A stretch of DNA of 64,000 nt, taken from positions 40,554,358 to 40,618,357 of the forward strand of contig JANJXV010000004.1 of assembly GCA_024803745.1 (NCBI GenBank). Reading direction: 5' to 3'. How positions within the stretch are numbered: the stretch's first letter is position 1; every line of letters begins with the position of its first letter. Source of the stretch: Megascapheus bottae (Eukaryota; Chordata; Mammalia; Rodentia; Geomyidae). The translations under genes were made by a program, and so were the position numbers. Below, piece after piece: positions 1 to 9,447 of this stretch. A model generated the notes under the pieces. That model did no database searches. It saw nothing but the letters and a program-made list of their open reading frames with translations, and was not told the DNA's origin.

Positions 1-232
1 TCATACTCAGTTTGTTTAGACTTATACTCTTGGCATTACTGTGCTATAGGACTTGGAGAAGAAGGGGAGAATGCAATTAAGAATCCAATGTACAGTCTAC
101 AAAATTAGAAGAATGAGGGAAGGGGAGGAGTGAGAATGTTGAGAGAGGTGACATTGACATATTGTGCTAGTAAACTGCTTTGTTAAATGGAAACTCCTTT
201 GTACAACTATTTAAAGATAAAAAAATAGAATA
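1..232 (+). mobile_element. L1-like 3' end (partial)
   Basis: Purine-rich sequence ends in a block around 195-215 (ctcctttgtacaactattta) followed by an A-rich end. The order matches the L1 3' UTR end near 63870-63925, where a run containing ctgtacatca precedes aataaa. The 5' part lies outside the window. The similarity is short, so family membership is tentative. Confidence 0.4.
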
Positions 233-396
233 GTTACTAACAACAACAAAAAGTTTTGCATTTAATTCCATCTAGCTTTATTCTCCATCTAGTGGTTATC
301 TTAGAGAAGATCAAAACCTGGCAAAGTGAGGTCAAAGTCTTTGTTCCCTCAGCTCCTCCTCAGTGAAGTTGCCAGAAGCACCCTGGACTAAATATA

Positions 397-400
<4 letters not shown>

Positions 401-442
<42 letters not shown>
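401..442. repeat. (GT)n microsatellite
   Basis: About 21 uninterrupted GT units. It directly abuts the tail side of the minus-strand SINE that starts at 443, so it may have grown from the SINE tail region. Confidence 0.95.
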
Positions 443-444
<2 letters not shown>

Positions 445-657
445 GTCCTGGGATCGAACTCAGGGCCTGGACGCCGTCCCTGAGCTATTTTGCTTAAAGC
501 TAGTACTTTACCACTTGACCCATAGCTCCACTCGTGGCTAATTAGAGATAAGAGTCACTTAAATTTTCCTGCCTGGAATAACTTTAAACTGTGATCCTCA
601 GATCTCAGCCTCTTGAATAGCTAGGACTACAGACAGACATAAGCTACTGGTACTCAG
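443..657 (-). mobile_element. B1-Geo SINE (7SL-like head + Geo tail)
   Basis: Read on the minus strand it has a B1-like head (ctcagcctcttgaatagcta on the plus strand), the linker 'agagataagagt' and a Geo-type half ending in 'ggatcgaactcagggcctgg'. In this composite type the left half resembles Alu/B1 (7SL-derived) and the right half is the same one found in IDL-Geo. It is moderately diverged. Confidence 0.8.
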
Positions 658-1361
658 TTCATTTTGTTCTTTTCGGGGCCTTCCACACACGACACTCTTC
701 TTGAGGTTTAGAGTAAGAATGTTCAGCTGCCATGGATTTCTGGTTATTGCCTCTGTCTTGTAATTTCTCTCACCCTACTTATCCCATTGTAAATGGTCCC
801 CCTTCTAGTTTCAGTCTAAGATACCACTCATCTCTTGTTTGTGCTTTAGGCAGGTAATTGATACTAGAAACTATATCAAGAAACAGATGGTCCAAAAATG
901 AAATTCTGGGACTAAGTTGTTGTATTTGTAGAGATAAAGGATATCCTTATGAAGCCAGAAAGAGTAAAATGATGGACAGGGCCTCTAGTAATCTGCATGC
1001 AGTGGTAACACTTTAATGCATGCCATCAATAGCTATGGCATGGGTGGGAAAGTAAACAGAAAGCAAGACATTGGCGATCAAGTGACTCAGTCCTTTACCA
1101 GTAGCTAAGTACCTCTTAGCTAGGGGAAAAGCCTAGGATACTGAGGTGGCTTTCCTCTGGAGAGGACAGGTGCTGCCAGGGAATCCATTTCCATGGTCTT
1201 AATGGGACCAGCAGAGATGTGATAGATTTCATGCACTCTTTCCCCAGGTCTCTGAAATTGTAGCATTTTGCAAAGTTACAGAATAATCTCGCCAGTAGGA
1301 CCCTGACATGGATCCAATCCATTGTCTTCTCTAGTCTTCCCCACTTTTATTAGTAGTAGGA
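658..1361. other. No gene or repeat recognised
   Basis: Mixed-composition sequence. The only notable frame is a 68-codon one on the minus strand (1116-1322), which resembles no family I know and has no exon-like context. I see nothing further here. Confidence 0.5.
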
Positions 1362-1392
<31 letters not shown>

Positions 1393-1403
1393 CGCGCGCG
1401 TGT
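1362..1403. repeat. (GT)n/(GC)n microsatellite
   Basis: GT units pass into gcgtgcgcgcgcgtgt at the 3' side. Alternating purine-pyrimidine throughout, so it is a potential Z-DNA former. Confidence 0.95.
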
Positions 1404-1601
1404 ATTATGCGTGGTTTCAAATACCAACCATCCCAGTCAATGCCATCACCATAGATTTCCTTTATTGTTTCCTTTTTATGGGCGTATTCACTTCTTATCT
1501 CACTCCAAAGCTTCTAACTTAAGCTTTATCTCGTCTTTATTTTTATATTTTGATCATTCCTGAAATATCATGTAAGTAGAGTCATGTAGTTTGGAATTGA
1601 C

Positions 1602-1604
<3 letters not shown>

Positions 1605-1635
<31 letters not shown>
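1605..1635. repeat. (GT)n microsatellite
   Basis: About 15 GT units in otherwise unique sequence, the third GT array in the first 1.7 kb. Confidence 0.95.
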
Positions 1636-1636
<1 letters not shown>

Positions 1637-1674
1637 ATCAACATTTTCTGGGGCCACATCTAGTAATATCCTTG

Positions 1675-1890
1675 TTGGCAGATGTCTGAGGTGGCACAGA
1701 CATGTGATAGGAAGAGAGAGGGCACATCTGGTATGCATATGCATATATGTGCTGGTCTTTGTCTTGTAAAGCCACCATTATTCAGTCATGAACATTGACA
1801 ATGTTAGCCTTGTCTAACCCTACCTCCTCCCAAGGTCCCACCTTTAAATATTACGGTTGGATTAAGTTTTTACCCTTACAATGGTGGTTT
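1675..1890 (-). mobile_element. MaLR-type LTR fragment (MLT/MST-like)
   Basis: Contains 'gccaccattattcagtcatg', then 'aaggtcccacctttaaatat' and 'ggattaagttt'. This order of landmarks is seen in reverse-oriented MLT1/MST-like LTRs of mammals. Diverged and partial; the exact subfamily is not determined. Confidence 0.45.
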
Positions 1891-2027
1891 AGTTTTAGCA
1901 TTTGTTACCAGAGAGAGTGAACCATATGCGGTCATAGGAATGAGCATGCTCAGATGCTTCAGGTGTAAATGTAATGGAGTACAATATTTGAAGGCAGTAA
2001 TTTTATTGCTTACCAGTTTTCAGAACG

Positions 2028-2252
2028 TTAGCTGGGTATGGTGGTTAACACCTGTAATCCTACCTACTCAGGAGGCTGAGGCCTAAGGATCATGGTTCAA
2101 GGCCAGCCTGGGCACTAAAGTCTATGAGACTCTCATCTCCAATTAACCACCATAAAACCAGAAGTGGTACTGAGACCCAAGGAGCAGGGAAGTAACTTTG
2201 AGCTGAAGAGCTCAGGGACATTGCTCCAGCCCAGATTCAAGTCGCACAACTG
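2028..2252 (+). mobile_element. B1-Geo SINE, 'gggac' subtype
   Basis: B1-like head 'cacctgtaatcctacctact', then 'gggcactaaagtctatgaga', the 'tctccaattaaccacc' linker, and a Geo half with 'tttgagctgaagagctcagg'. The 'gggcactaaag' and 'gctgaagagctcaggga' tags mark one of the two B1-Geo subtypes present in the window. Confidence 0.85.
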
Positions 2253-2635
2253 ACTCAATGCACGTAATATTTATCTCAATTTTATCTCAATTTTACCTCT
2301 AGAAATCTATCTTATAAAAATGTTTGTGTATTTTCTAAATAGTACACATATTTAGATGCTTATTGTAGTAGTATTTGCAGTAGAAACATATTAATCTGCC
2401 AAATGTTCATATGGCACAATATTAAATCTCTTTCTACTGATTTCTTACATTTGCTGATTTCTTACATGAAAACTTTCATATTGTCTTTGTTTGACACTTA
2501 TGTCAAAATTAGAGCTATATATTTTTCTTAGCATCTTTTAATATTTGCATTACTCCTTTTGGCCAGGTCATCACTTTCTTTTTTTTACAACAACCTATAT
2601 ATTTGAGTGGCTATTGATATGAATTTAGGTGCAAA

Positions 2636-2829
2636 TACTTGTCTTTGTGAGTCTGAGCTTGAGGTCAGGGCCTGAGCACTGTCCTTGGACTTTCTCAAGG
2701 CTAGAGCTCTACCACTTGAGCCTCAGCACCACTTTTGGCTTTTTTTCTATGTATGTAGTACCGAGGAATCGAACCTGGGTCTTTGTGCATGCTAGGCAAG
2801 CACTCTACCATTAGGCTAAACTCCCAGCC
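2636..2829 (-). mobile_element. IDL-Geo dimeric SINE
   Basis: Minus-strand dimer. The ID/tRNA-like half carries box-B-like sequence (ggaatcgaacctgg on the plus strand) and the end 'ccaaactcccagccc'-like. The Geo half carries 'cactgtccttggactttctc'. The head-end landmark 'ttaggctaaactcccagccc' is intact, so it is near full length. This family defines the taxon call. Confidence 0.88.
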
Positions 2830-2854
2830 CAGCAAATTTTTATAGTTGTTGCTA

Positions 2855-3088
2855 CTCACCTTGATTCTGTGGGCCGACTGCTTGAGCTTTGAGCTAGAAC
2901 TTATTCTTTATGCTCAAGATTAACACAATACCACTTGAGCTACAGCACCACCTCTGGCTTTTTCTGGGTAGATTTTTGGAGATAAGAGTTTGACGGACTT
3001 TTCTGTCCAGGCTGACTTTGAATTGTGACCCTTATATCTCAGCCTCCTGAGTATCTAGGATTACACATCTGAGCCATTGGTGTGGGTT
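2855..3088 (-). mobile_element. B1-Geo SINE, diverged
   Basis: Geo half 'accacttgagctacagcacc', linker 'ggagataagagttt' and B1-like end 'cagcctcctgagtatctagg'. More mutated than its neighbour at 2636, so probably an older insertion. Confidence 0.75.
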
Positions 3089-4131
3089 TCAAGTTCTTTT
3101 TGAAAGAGCCAAGATCCTGTATGAGACATAATAAATACCTTCTATTTATTCATAACTGTCATGTTTCTTGACAAATTTAATTCCTGCTATGCCATGTATA
3201 TTTTCAAGGGATGGTGGAAGGAGCAATTATATCATAACTTTAAAGGATTATGAACACCAAAGGGAAAGGTGCTGTTTAAACACGTTGCTAATAGTGCATT
3301 TGTACATTTTCAAACTGCTCAAATTACATTCACGTGAATCACCAGCAGGGCTTGGACTGGCTTCCTCTGGGAAGGACAGAAGCAGGGGAGGTCGATGTAT
3401 TATCATTGGGGACACTGGTCAGGGAAGGGCATTGTTTAGCTTGCTAGAAACCAAAGGAAGAACTCATCACTGGCAGTTTCACAGTGGTGTTATGTTGCTT
3501 ACTGGTGAGATACATAATGAAGCAGAACATTTGGTCAACAAAAGAAGCAGAAATATCAGTTAGTAAAATCTGAGATTTAAGTTGATTTAGAATTAACAAC
3601 AACAACAACAACAACAACAAAGTCATTTGGGAAAACAAAGAGATGAAAATGGAGATTTAGTCCACATGTTGTGGGTTGAGGTTTCCTTGGAAGGAATGGT
3701 CACAGATTTTTGATCCTTAAAAGCAACCACATATTAAAGTAATTTAACTAATTCAGACATGCTTGTTGCTTACCACAAAGAAAATAAATGATAATGGGCT
3801 AGACTCATGACTAGCAAGTCAGTTCATCTAAAGTGGAAGGAGATTGAAGGTACTCACATTATGTAATTGAAACAGTATGTCAGCTCCAGTGGTTCAGTAA
3901 ACTTGGGACCATCTTGTTTGAAATGAATGCACATTTAGTGAAATTTGGTATAATTTTTTTCCTAGAACTTCCCTGCTCGATTATGGCAAAGTAGATTCTA
4001 CTAATTACAGTCCACATAACTTGGAGATTGACAATGTTTTTTTGGATGAGATACTCTATATTATGTATTTGGTCTTTGATGGAACATTAGAGAAGATGTG
4101 TCAGAGCAGATAATGTGATTCATTTCTTGGC
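3089..4131. other. No gene recognised; contains a 131-codon open frame
   Basis: A plus-strand open frame runs 3168-3563 (131 codons). Its translation has no domain, signal peptide or membrane segment I recognise, and its start lacks a clear Kozak-like context. A short (CAA)n array at 3594-3620 follows it. Nothing shows the frame to be a gene; it could be a fragment of an unrecognised repeat or chance. Confidence 0.5.
3594..3620. repeat. (CAA)n microsatellite
   Basis: About nine CAA units immediately downstream of the 131-codon frame. Confidence 0.9.
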
Positions 4132-4349
4132 TTTTTTTTTTTTTTTTTTTTTGCCAGTCCTGAGGCTTGAACTCAGGCCCTGGGTGCTCTCCCTAGTTTC
4201 TTTTGCTCAAGGATAGTGCTCTACCACTTGAGCTGGCTTTTTCTATGTGGTTTATTGGTGTCTCACAGACTTTCCTGCCTGTGCTGGTTTTGAACCACAG
4301 TCCTCAGACTTGTGAGTAGCTAAGATTGCAAGCATAAGCCTTCTGCTAT
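4132..4349 (-). mobile_element. B1-Geo SINE with 21-bp poly-T (minus-strand tail)
   Basis: Poly-T followed by 'gccagtcctgaggcttgaac' (end of Geo, minus strand), then 'gtttattggtgtctcacaga' and a B1-like end 'tgtgagtagctaagattgca'. The Geo half is shortened between 'cttgagct' and 'ggctttttct'. Confidence 0.8.
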
Positions 4350-4454
4350 TGATGAGTGAATAAAGAATCTACAGACAAATGCATGTGCTCATGGAACTGA
4401 CCAAACTTCAGTGCTTTTTAACCAACCCCTTTCATTTTATAGGGGAGGAAATGG

Positions 4455-4531
4455 AGAAAGGGGCCAGGAGTTTAGCCTAGTGACAGACTGCTTGCCTAGC
4501 ATGCACGAAGACCAGAGTTCAATTCCTGGCC
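4455..4531 (+). mobile_element. ID-like monomer
   Basis: tRNA-like monomer with 'gcctagcatgcacgaagacc' and 'agttcaattcct' (box-B-like) but no Geo half. The next SINE is inserted into or just after its 3' end, so the missing half may never have been present. Confidence 0.65.
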
Positions 4532-4545
4532 CCTGGCAGTTTTTA

Positions 4546-4750
4546 TTTTATTTTATTTTTTTTTGCCAGTCCTGGGTTTGAGCTCAGGGCCTGAGCACTG
4601 TCCTTGGACTTTCTCAAGGCTAGAGCTCTACCACTTGAGCCTCAGTACCACTTCCAGCTTTTTTCTATGTATGTGGTACCAAGGAATCGAACCCGGGTCT
4701 TCATGCATGCTAGGCAAGCACTTTAACTACTAGGCCAAAGTCCCGGCCCA
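4546..4750 (-). mobile_element. IDL-Geo SINE with perfect 14-bp TSD
   Basis: Near full-length minus-strand dimer. 'cctggcagttttta' occurs at 4532-4545 and again at 4751-4764, a perfect target-site duplication that fixes both ends. The tail side begins with a T-rich (TTTTA)n run, a decayed poly-A tail on the minus strand. Confidence 0.95.
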
Positions 4751-4764
4751 CCTGGCAGTTTTTA

Positions 4765-4870
4765 ATAAAGCTAAATACTAATGAAGTAGAGTAATATGCA
4801 ATGTTATAAAAGGAAAAGGTCACTAATACAGGCAGCAATATGTTTGCATCTCAAAAGAATTATTTGGAAA
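4765..4870 (+). mobile_element. Ancient L1 fragment, 5' part
   Basis: Decayed L1 ORF2/3' region; 'aatatgtttgcatctcaaaa' resembles the segment just before the ORF2 end in old L1M-type elements. It appears to continue after the SINE at 5158. Confidence 0.45.
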
Positions 4871-5157
4871 CTGGGCAGAGTGGCACACATGTAATCCTAG
4901 CTACTCAGGAGGCTGAGATCAGAAGATCAAAGTTCAAAGCCAGCCTGGGCACTAAAGAACCTGAGATTCTTATCTCCAATTAACCACTAGAAAACAGGAA
5001 GTAGGGCTGTGGCTCAAGGGTAGGGTGGTAGCCTTGAGCTGAAGAGCTCAAGAACAAAGCCCAGGCCCAGGGGTAGGGCAGTAACCTTGAGCTGAAGAGC
5101 TCAGGGATATTACTCAGGCCCAGAGTTCAAGCCCTATGACCGACAAAAAATTATATT
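4871..5157 (+). mobile_element. B1-Geo SINE with duplicated Geo segment
   Basis: B1-like head, 'gggcactaaagaacctgaga', linker 'ctccaattaaccactagaaa', then a Geo half in which a 53-bp segment occurs twice (about 5016-5068 and 5069-5121). Both copies hold 'ccttgagctgaagagctca'. The element ends 'gttcaagccctatgaccgac' plus A6. The junction closely resembles that of a second element at 53450-53725. Confidence 0.88.
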
Positions 5158-5420
5158 GAATCCAAGGAGCCAGGACTCTGAATGACTCCATTTATATGAA
5201 ATTTAAGAATAGATAAAATTAATTGGTGCTCATATAAGTCAGAAAAGTAGAATATAGACTCAAAGAGGTACAGGGATGTCTTGGGGTACTGGAACTATAT
5301 TTAACCTGGGTGGTTACAGGAGCAACCACAGAATGTGTGCTTACAGAAAAATCAAGCTATACTAGTAAGATTTTTTTTAAACTGTGCTGCATCTGTGTTA
5401 TCACTTGATGAAAAATAGTA
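5158..5420 (+). mobile_element. Ancient L1 3' fragment
   Basis: 'gactccatttatatgaaatt' and 'tacaggagcaacc' keep the order of old L1M-type 3' ends, as in the better example at about 61380-61560. Split from 4765-4870 by a SINE. Confidence 0.5.
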
Positions 5421-6180
5421 AAATATAAAAGAAAGGAACTAAATGGACATCAAAATTCTTCTAACTTAATTCTGTACCCAGTCACAACTAGATTTGTACC
5501 TCAATTATAGCAGAGGAGTTTGAAAACCTTTTTGAGCTTTCCACTTCCATCCTTCATTTACATCAAGACATTGAAAAGCCACAGGATTTCCCTCCCACGA
5601 GTATTTTTATGTTCAAAGGAAGATCATTAGGAGAAAGTAATGATTAACACAAAGAAATGACTAGCTTCAAAAGTGGGCTTTTGAGCACCAGGAAAGGAGG
5701 TAGTTCAGGTTAAAGAAGGGTCAAAAGAAGCTTCCAGAGTATTCCACACTGAATGGGTAGAAATGAGTAAGAAACTCCCAGTGAGCATTTCTGATCTCCC
5801 ATCAGTATAGACAACAAACAACCTTTGGTGTTCTGCTCCTGTCATGGAAAAAAGTCAGCCTCCTTGTTTCCAACTGACAAGAGAAAGGGTTCATATTCTG
5901 CATTCAGTCCTCCCTTCTCTCACCAAGAAAAAAAAAATGGCCGTGAGGGCATTCTCCAGGACAGCTTCCCTTCCCATTGCAAACCAAGCAGAAATCAGGA
6001 CAAGGTCATGGTGCTAAAATGAGAGTCACACTGGAAAAGCATGTAGGAAGCACTCAAGACGGGACAGACAGAAGACACAGCAAAACCAAGCAAGGGAAGC
6101 TAGGAGACAATAAAACAAAACCAGAAGTGCACGTGGAGGAGGCTTAGAAACTGGGACCAATGCACACTTGGCACTCACAA
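5421..6180. other. No gene or repeat recognised
   Basis: Unique-looking sequence with short unrelated frames (for example 5825-6022, 65 codons) that show no family features. Confidence 0.5.
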
Positions 6181-6321
6181 GCCCACGATTCTCCCTGCCC
6201 CTCACCTCCTCACTTTTGTTATGTATCACCAAACAGTGCTTAAGTTGGGTAATTCATAACCAACAGAAGTTCACTTGGAGTCTAGTTTTGGAGGCTGGGA
6301 AATCCAAGAACAAGGGGTATC

Positions 6322-6672
6322 TTTTTTTTTTTTTTGCCAGTTGTTGGGCTTGAACTCAGGGCCTGAACACTGTCCTGGGACTTTTCTTTTTTTTTTTTTC
6401 ATATATTTTTTATTGTAATTAATAGAAGGGTTACATGATATTTGCCAGATAGATGGTACATTAATTCCCATACATTGATACCCTTTCATATGTCTTGGTC
6501 CCCATTTCCCTCCCCCCACCCCCAGTCCTGGAACTTTTCTTAAGGCTAGAGCTCTACCACTTGAGCCACAGCACCACTCCCAGCTTTTTTGTGTGTATGT
6601 GGTACCGAGGAATCGAACCTGGGTCTTCATGCATGCTAGGCAAGCACTCTACCACTAGCCAAACTCCTGGCT
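6322..6672 (-). mobile_element. IDL-Geo SINE split by an L1 tail
   Basis: Two SINE parts, 6322-6388 (tail and Geo end) and 6526-6672 (rest of Geo and ID half), are separated by an L1 3' end. Joined they follow the usual IDL-Geo order. Confidence 0.9.
6389..6525 (-). mobile_element. L1 3' UTR tail, 5'-truncated, with TSD
   Basis: Poly-T, then 'tgtaattaatagaagggtta' and 'gtccccatttccctcccccc', matching the L1 3' UTR at 25573. Flanks 'tcctgggacttttctt' (6373-6388) and 'tcctggaacttttctt' (6526-6541) are a 16-bp TSD with one mismatch. Only about 137 bp was inserted. Confidence 0.92.
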
Positions 6673-7054
6673 AGTTAGGGTCTTTATATGGCATCATGCC
6701 ATGGTAGAAGGGATAATGGGAAGAGAGTCAAACTCAAGAATGCAGGGTGTACAAAGGCCCTTTTCTAATAAGCCCATTCTCCAGATAACTAATCTGCGCC
6801 CATGTTGACAACATGAAACCATTCACAAGGATAGAGCTCTCGTGACCTAACTCTGCTTTCCAACAGTTGATAATTAAGTTTTCTACAGAGGAACACATTC
6901 AAACCATAGCCTCCTTCCTGAAGCAACTGACATGCTGGCTCTTTTACCCTCCCCTCTTCCTATTCCTTCCTCCATGCTTACAAAAGTATATTAGACTTCT
7001 TAGCCTTACCTAATCACATCATCCTCCAGCTTCAAGTTCTTTAATAGCTCAATA

Positions 7055-7116
7055 TTCTCTCTCTCTCTCCCCCTCTCTCTCTTTCTCTCCCTCTCTCTCT
7101 CTCTCTCTCTCCCTCT
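7055..7116. repeat. (CT)n-rich microsatellite at a SINE tail
   Basis: Pyrimidine array with CCC and TTT interruptions, exactly where the poly-T (minus-strand tail) of the next SINE is expected. Confidence 0.9.
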
Positions 7117-7300
7117 TGCCAATCCCGGGGCTTGAACTCAGGGCCTGAGCACTGTCCTTGGGCTTTCTCAAGGCTAGAGCTCTACTACTTGAACCACTGC
7201 CCCACTTCTAGCTTTTTCTATGTATGCAGTACCGAGGAATCGAACCCGGGTCTTCATGCATGCTAGGCAACACTCTACCACTAGGCCAAACTCCCCGCCC
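7117..7300 (-). mobile_element. IDL-Geo SINE
   Basis: Full dimer from 'gccaatcccggggcttgaac' to 'ccaaactccccgccc'. The ID half keeps box-B-like 'gaggaatcgaacccgg'. Its tail has been replaced by the CT array at 7055-7116. Confidence 0.92.
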
Positions 7301-7324
7301 AACATCATCCCTTTTAAAGTCCTT

Positions 7325-7457
7325 AGGTGGGTGCGGTGGGGCACACATCTGTAGTCACTTGGGAGGCTGAGACAGGATAATCAAGAATTCAAGGATAGTA
7401 AGTTCTAAGCTAGCCTGGCTATTGAACAAGACTGTATTTTTAAAAAGAAAAAAAAAT
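7325..7457 (+). mobile_element. B1 monomer
   Basis: 7SL-like head ('cacttgggaggctgagacag', 'ctagcctggct') ending in an A-rich tail, without a Geo half. Older and more B1-like than the B1-Geo heads. Confidence 0.75.
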
Positions 7458-7463
7458 CCAAAC

Positions 7464-7707
7464 TAGGCAGGCGATGATGGTTCAAGCCTGTAATCCTAAC
7501 TACTCAGGAGGCTCAGATCTGAGGATTGTGGCTTGAAGACAATCCAGGCAAACAAAGTTCCTGTGAGATTCTTGTTTCCAATTAACCAGTCAAACACAAG
7601 AAGGGGTGCTGTAGCTCAAGTAGTAGAGCTCTAGGCTTGAGCATAAAGAGACTCAGGAACAGTAACCAGACCCAGAGTTCAAGCCCACAACCATCATGCC
7701 CATAACC
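7464..7707 (+). mobile_element. B1-Geo SINE
   Basis: 'cctgtaatcctaactactca', 'tttccaattaaccagtcaaa', 'ctgtagctcaagtagtagag', 'ccagagttcaagccc' in order. Its 3' end runs into a (CA)n array. Confidence 0.85.

Positions 7708-7745
<38 letters not shown>
7708..7745. repeat. (CA)n microsatellite at a SINE 3' end
   Basis: About 18 CA units directly following the B1-Geo SINE. Confidence 0.95.
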
Positions 7746-7746
<1 letters not shown>

Positions 7747-8819
7747 CCAAACTCACTCATGTGACTGTTAAAAGCCTTTCAGAAATGATCTCTGCTTACT
7801 CCTCTTGCATCAGTTATTTTGCAAATAATGAGTATGTTTAGTAAATTTTAGCTTTAATCTCTTTCATTTTAGGAGCTCTCACTGGTTATTGGTGATATGT
7901 ACACAACCCACTCCAAGAGGACTCTGGGAATGAATGTCTGGTGGGGCAACAGGTGGCCCAGCAGGAGCTGATTCTTTCAACCAGGACATCCTGCATCTTC
8001 ACCTGCTAAGTTAGTCACCTGCCACTACAGGACTCTCTTGAAGGATTTTGATTTTGACAGGGAAAAATAGTTTCTCTAAATCCTGGCTGCCCTTCAGGAT
8101 CCATGTCAAATGCCAGCTGTATTTATCATGGCCCACTCTGGATGAGGAAGAAGATTCCTGTTGTTGTTATTATTGTTGGTAATTTGGAAGCATCTTTGGT
8201 CTATGGGAAATGAAAAAGAATTTGATACCAGAAACTAGCAGGCCTTGGGATGGTTACATGAATTGTGGCTAGTGGTCCAAGAACCAGTCTTCAGAAGCCA
8301 CATAAATGTAGGTAATAATCCAATAGTATCCTACGGGATTCAGCCTCCTGCTAGAATATAGAAATGGACGTTGTTTTTTGTTTTTGTGGGTTTTTTTTAG
8401 CCATGGATAATAGCTGAAATTAAGTGAAAAAATATCCTAGCCAGGTTTTGAGTAACTAGTTCCTTTGGAGCAAGAACTCATCTAGGGATATGAAGTTGTT
8501 GGTTTAGGTGTCTAAGGGAACACACAAGCAAGAGCAGGGCAGGATATCAGAGCCCTGGCTTGGAATAGGGCAGTGAATCAGATCCATGTCATGCAGGTTA
8601 AGCCCACCAAGGAGATCTCCCAGGAGATGGAAATTCTGTGTATCTCCAAATGTGAAAGGCTCAGTGGATGCTGCATGTGTGAACAGTCAATGAACTGTTG
8701 ATCCTGCCTGGCCAGGTATGAGATTGATGGTGTTAATATCATCCAGGCAGAGCTCACACAAGAGGTATGGTTAGGCTGGAGGGTGAAGGGGGCTGTGCGT
8801 GGTAGTGATTCCTGGCTAC
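7746..8819. other. No gene or clear repeat recognised
   Basis: Unique-looking sequence without lineage-specific SINEs. A stretch near 8080-8130 has a faint L2-like look but too little to call. Confidence 0.5.
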
Positions 8820-8975
8820 AGGGAATGGGGAATTGTACTTCCTCTAGAAATCCTTCCTTACCCTCCTCCTGCTCTCACTGTATTTGTTGAGACATCTGCT
8901 TTGTCTGTAGTCTCCTACTGTAAATAACTTCTGCAGCAGGTGGCACCAGGCTAGGCACCTAGAGCAAATAAAAAT
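8820..8975 (+). mobile_element. Possible L2 3' end
   Basis: 'agaaatccttccttaccctc' followed by a pyrimidine-rich stretch and 'gctaggcacctagagcaaat' follows the order of mammalian L2 3' ends. Strongly diverged; could be chance. Confidence 0.3.
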
Positions 8976-9366
8976 TAAGTTAGAGCCAATTGCACATAGC
9001 TGCTGTGCAGGACAAGACCCTGGTGTATGCTGTGTACCCTAACCCAGCTCTTCTGGTCTTGACTCCTTTTCCTCCAGGAATAGTAGAGAGAGAGAGAGAG
9101 ACAGTCCCTTCTCATTCTCAGTGGGATGTAGTCAGGTGCCATCAAGAAATGGAGTCCAGCACTTTGTACCTCTTATCTACCTTCTCTGTCATCTCAGGGC
9201 CTCAGTTCCTCAGCAAAAACAAAAAAACAAAAAAACGGTCTCTTCTTTCTGCCCCAACATCAGTGGAAAAACTTAATCTGGTTGCTATGGAGACCAGCCA
9301 CTGACTTCAGAGAGCTTGTTTATTAAGGATGAAAGTAATGTATGCCTGGCTGATCTGAGCAGCTGT

Positions 9367-9368
<2 letters not shown>
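8976..9368. other. No gene recognised
   Basis: Contains a short (GA)n run at about 9085-9102 and a 104-codon frame (8990-9304) crossing it. The frame has no recognisable domain and uses simple-sequence codons. Confidence 0.5.

Positions 9369-9445
<77 letters not shown>
9369..9445. repeat. (GA)n microsatellite, 77 bp
   Basis: Nearly 38 uninterrupted GA units, with no SINE head visible beside it, unlike the GA array at 19264. A purine-only strand this long can form triplex (H-DNA). Confidence 0.97.

Positions 9446-9447
<2 letters not shown>

Larger units (their letters stand above)
6181..6912 (-). mobile_element. MaLR-type LTR (MST/MLT-like), interrupted
   Basis: Left part has 'agttttggaggctgggaaat'; right part has 'catgccatggtagaaggg', 'aagcccattctccagataac' and the end 'aacacattcaaaccatagcc'. 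These are reverse-oriented MaLR LTR landmarks in order. A SINE (6322-6672), itself holding an L1 tail, splits it. Confidence 0.7.

Noticed and set aside
3444..3638. Leu-rich hydrophobic minus-strand frame resembling a signal peptide
   Set aside because: The Leu run is the translation of the (CAA)n array on the other strand.
6271..6630. 119-codon minus-strand frame
   Set aside because: Runs through the IDL-Geo SINE and the L1 tail inside it; the translation is SINE-derived.
8540..8770. Possible processed pseudogene or exon
   Set aside because: Short stretches look exon-like in composition, but no frame persists and no protein family is recognisable.
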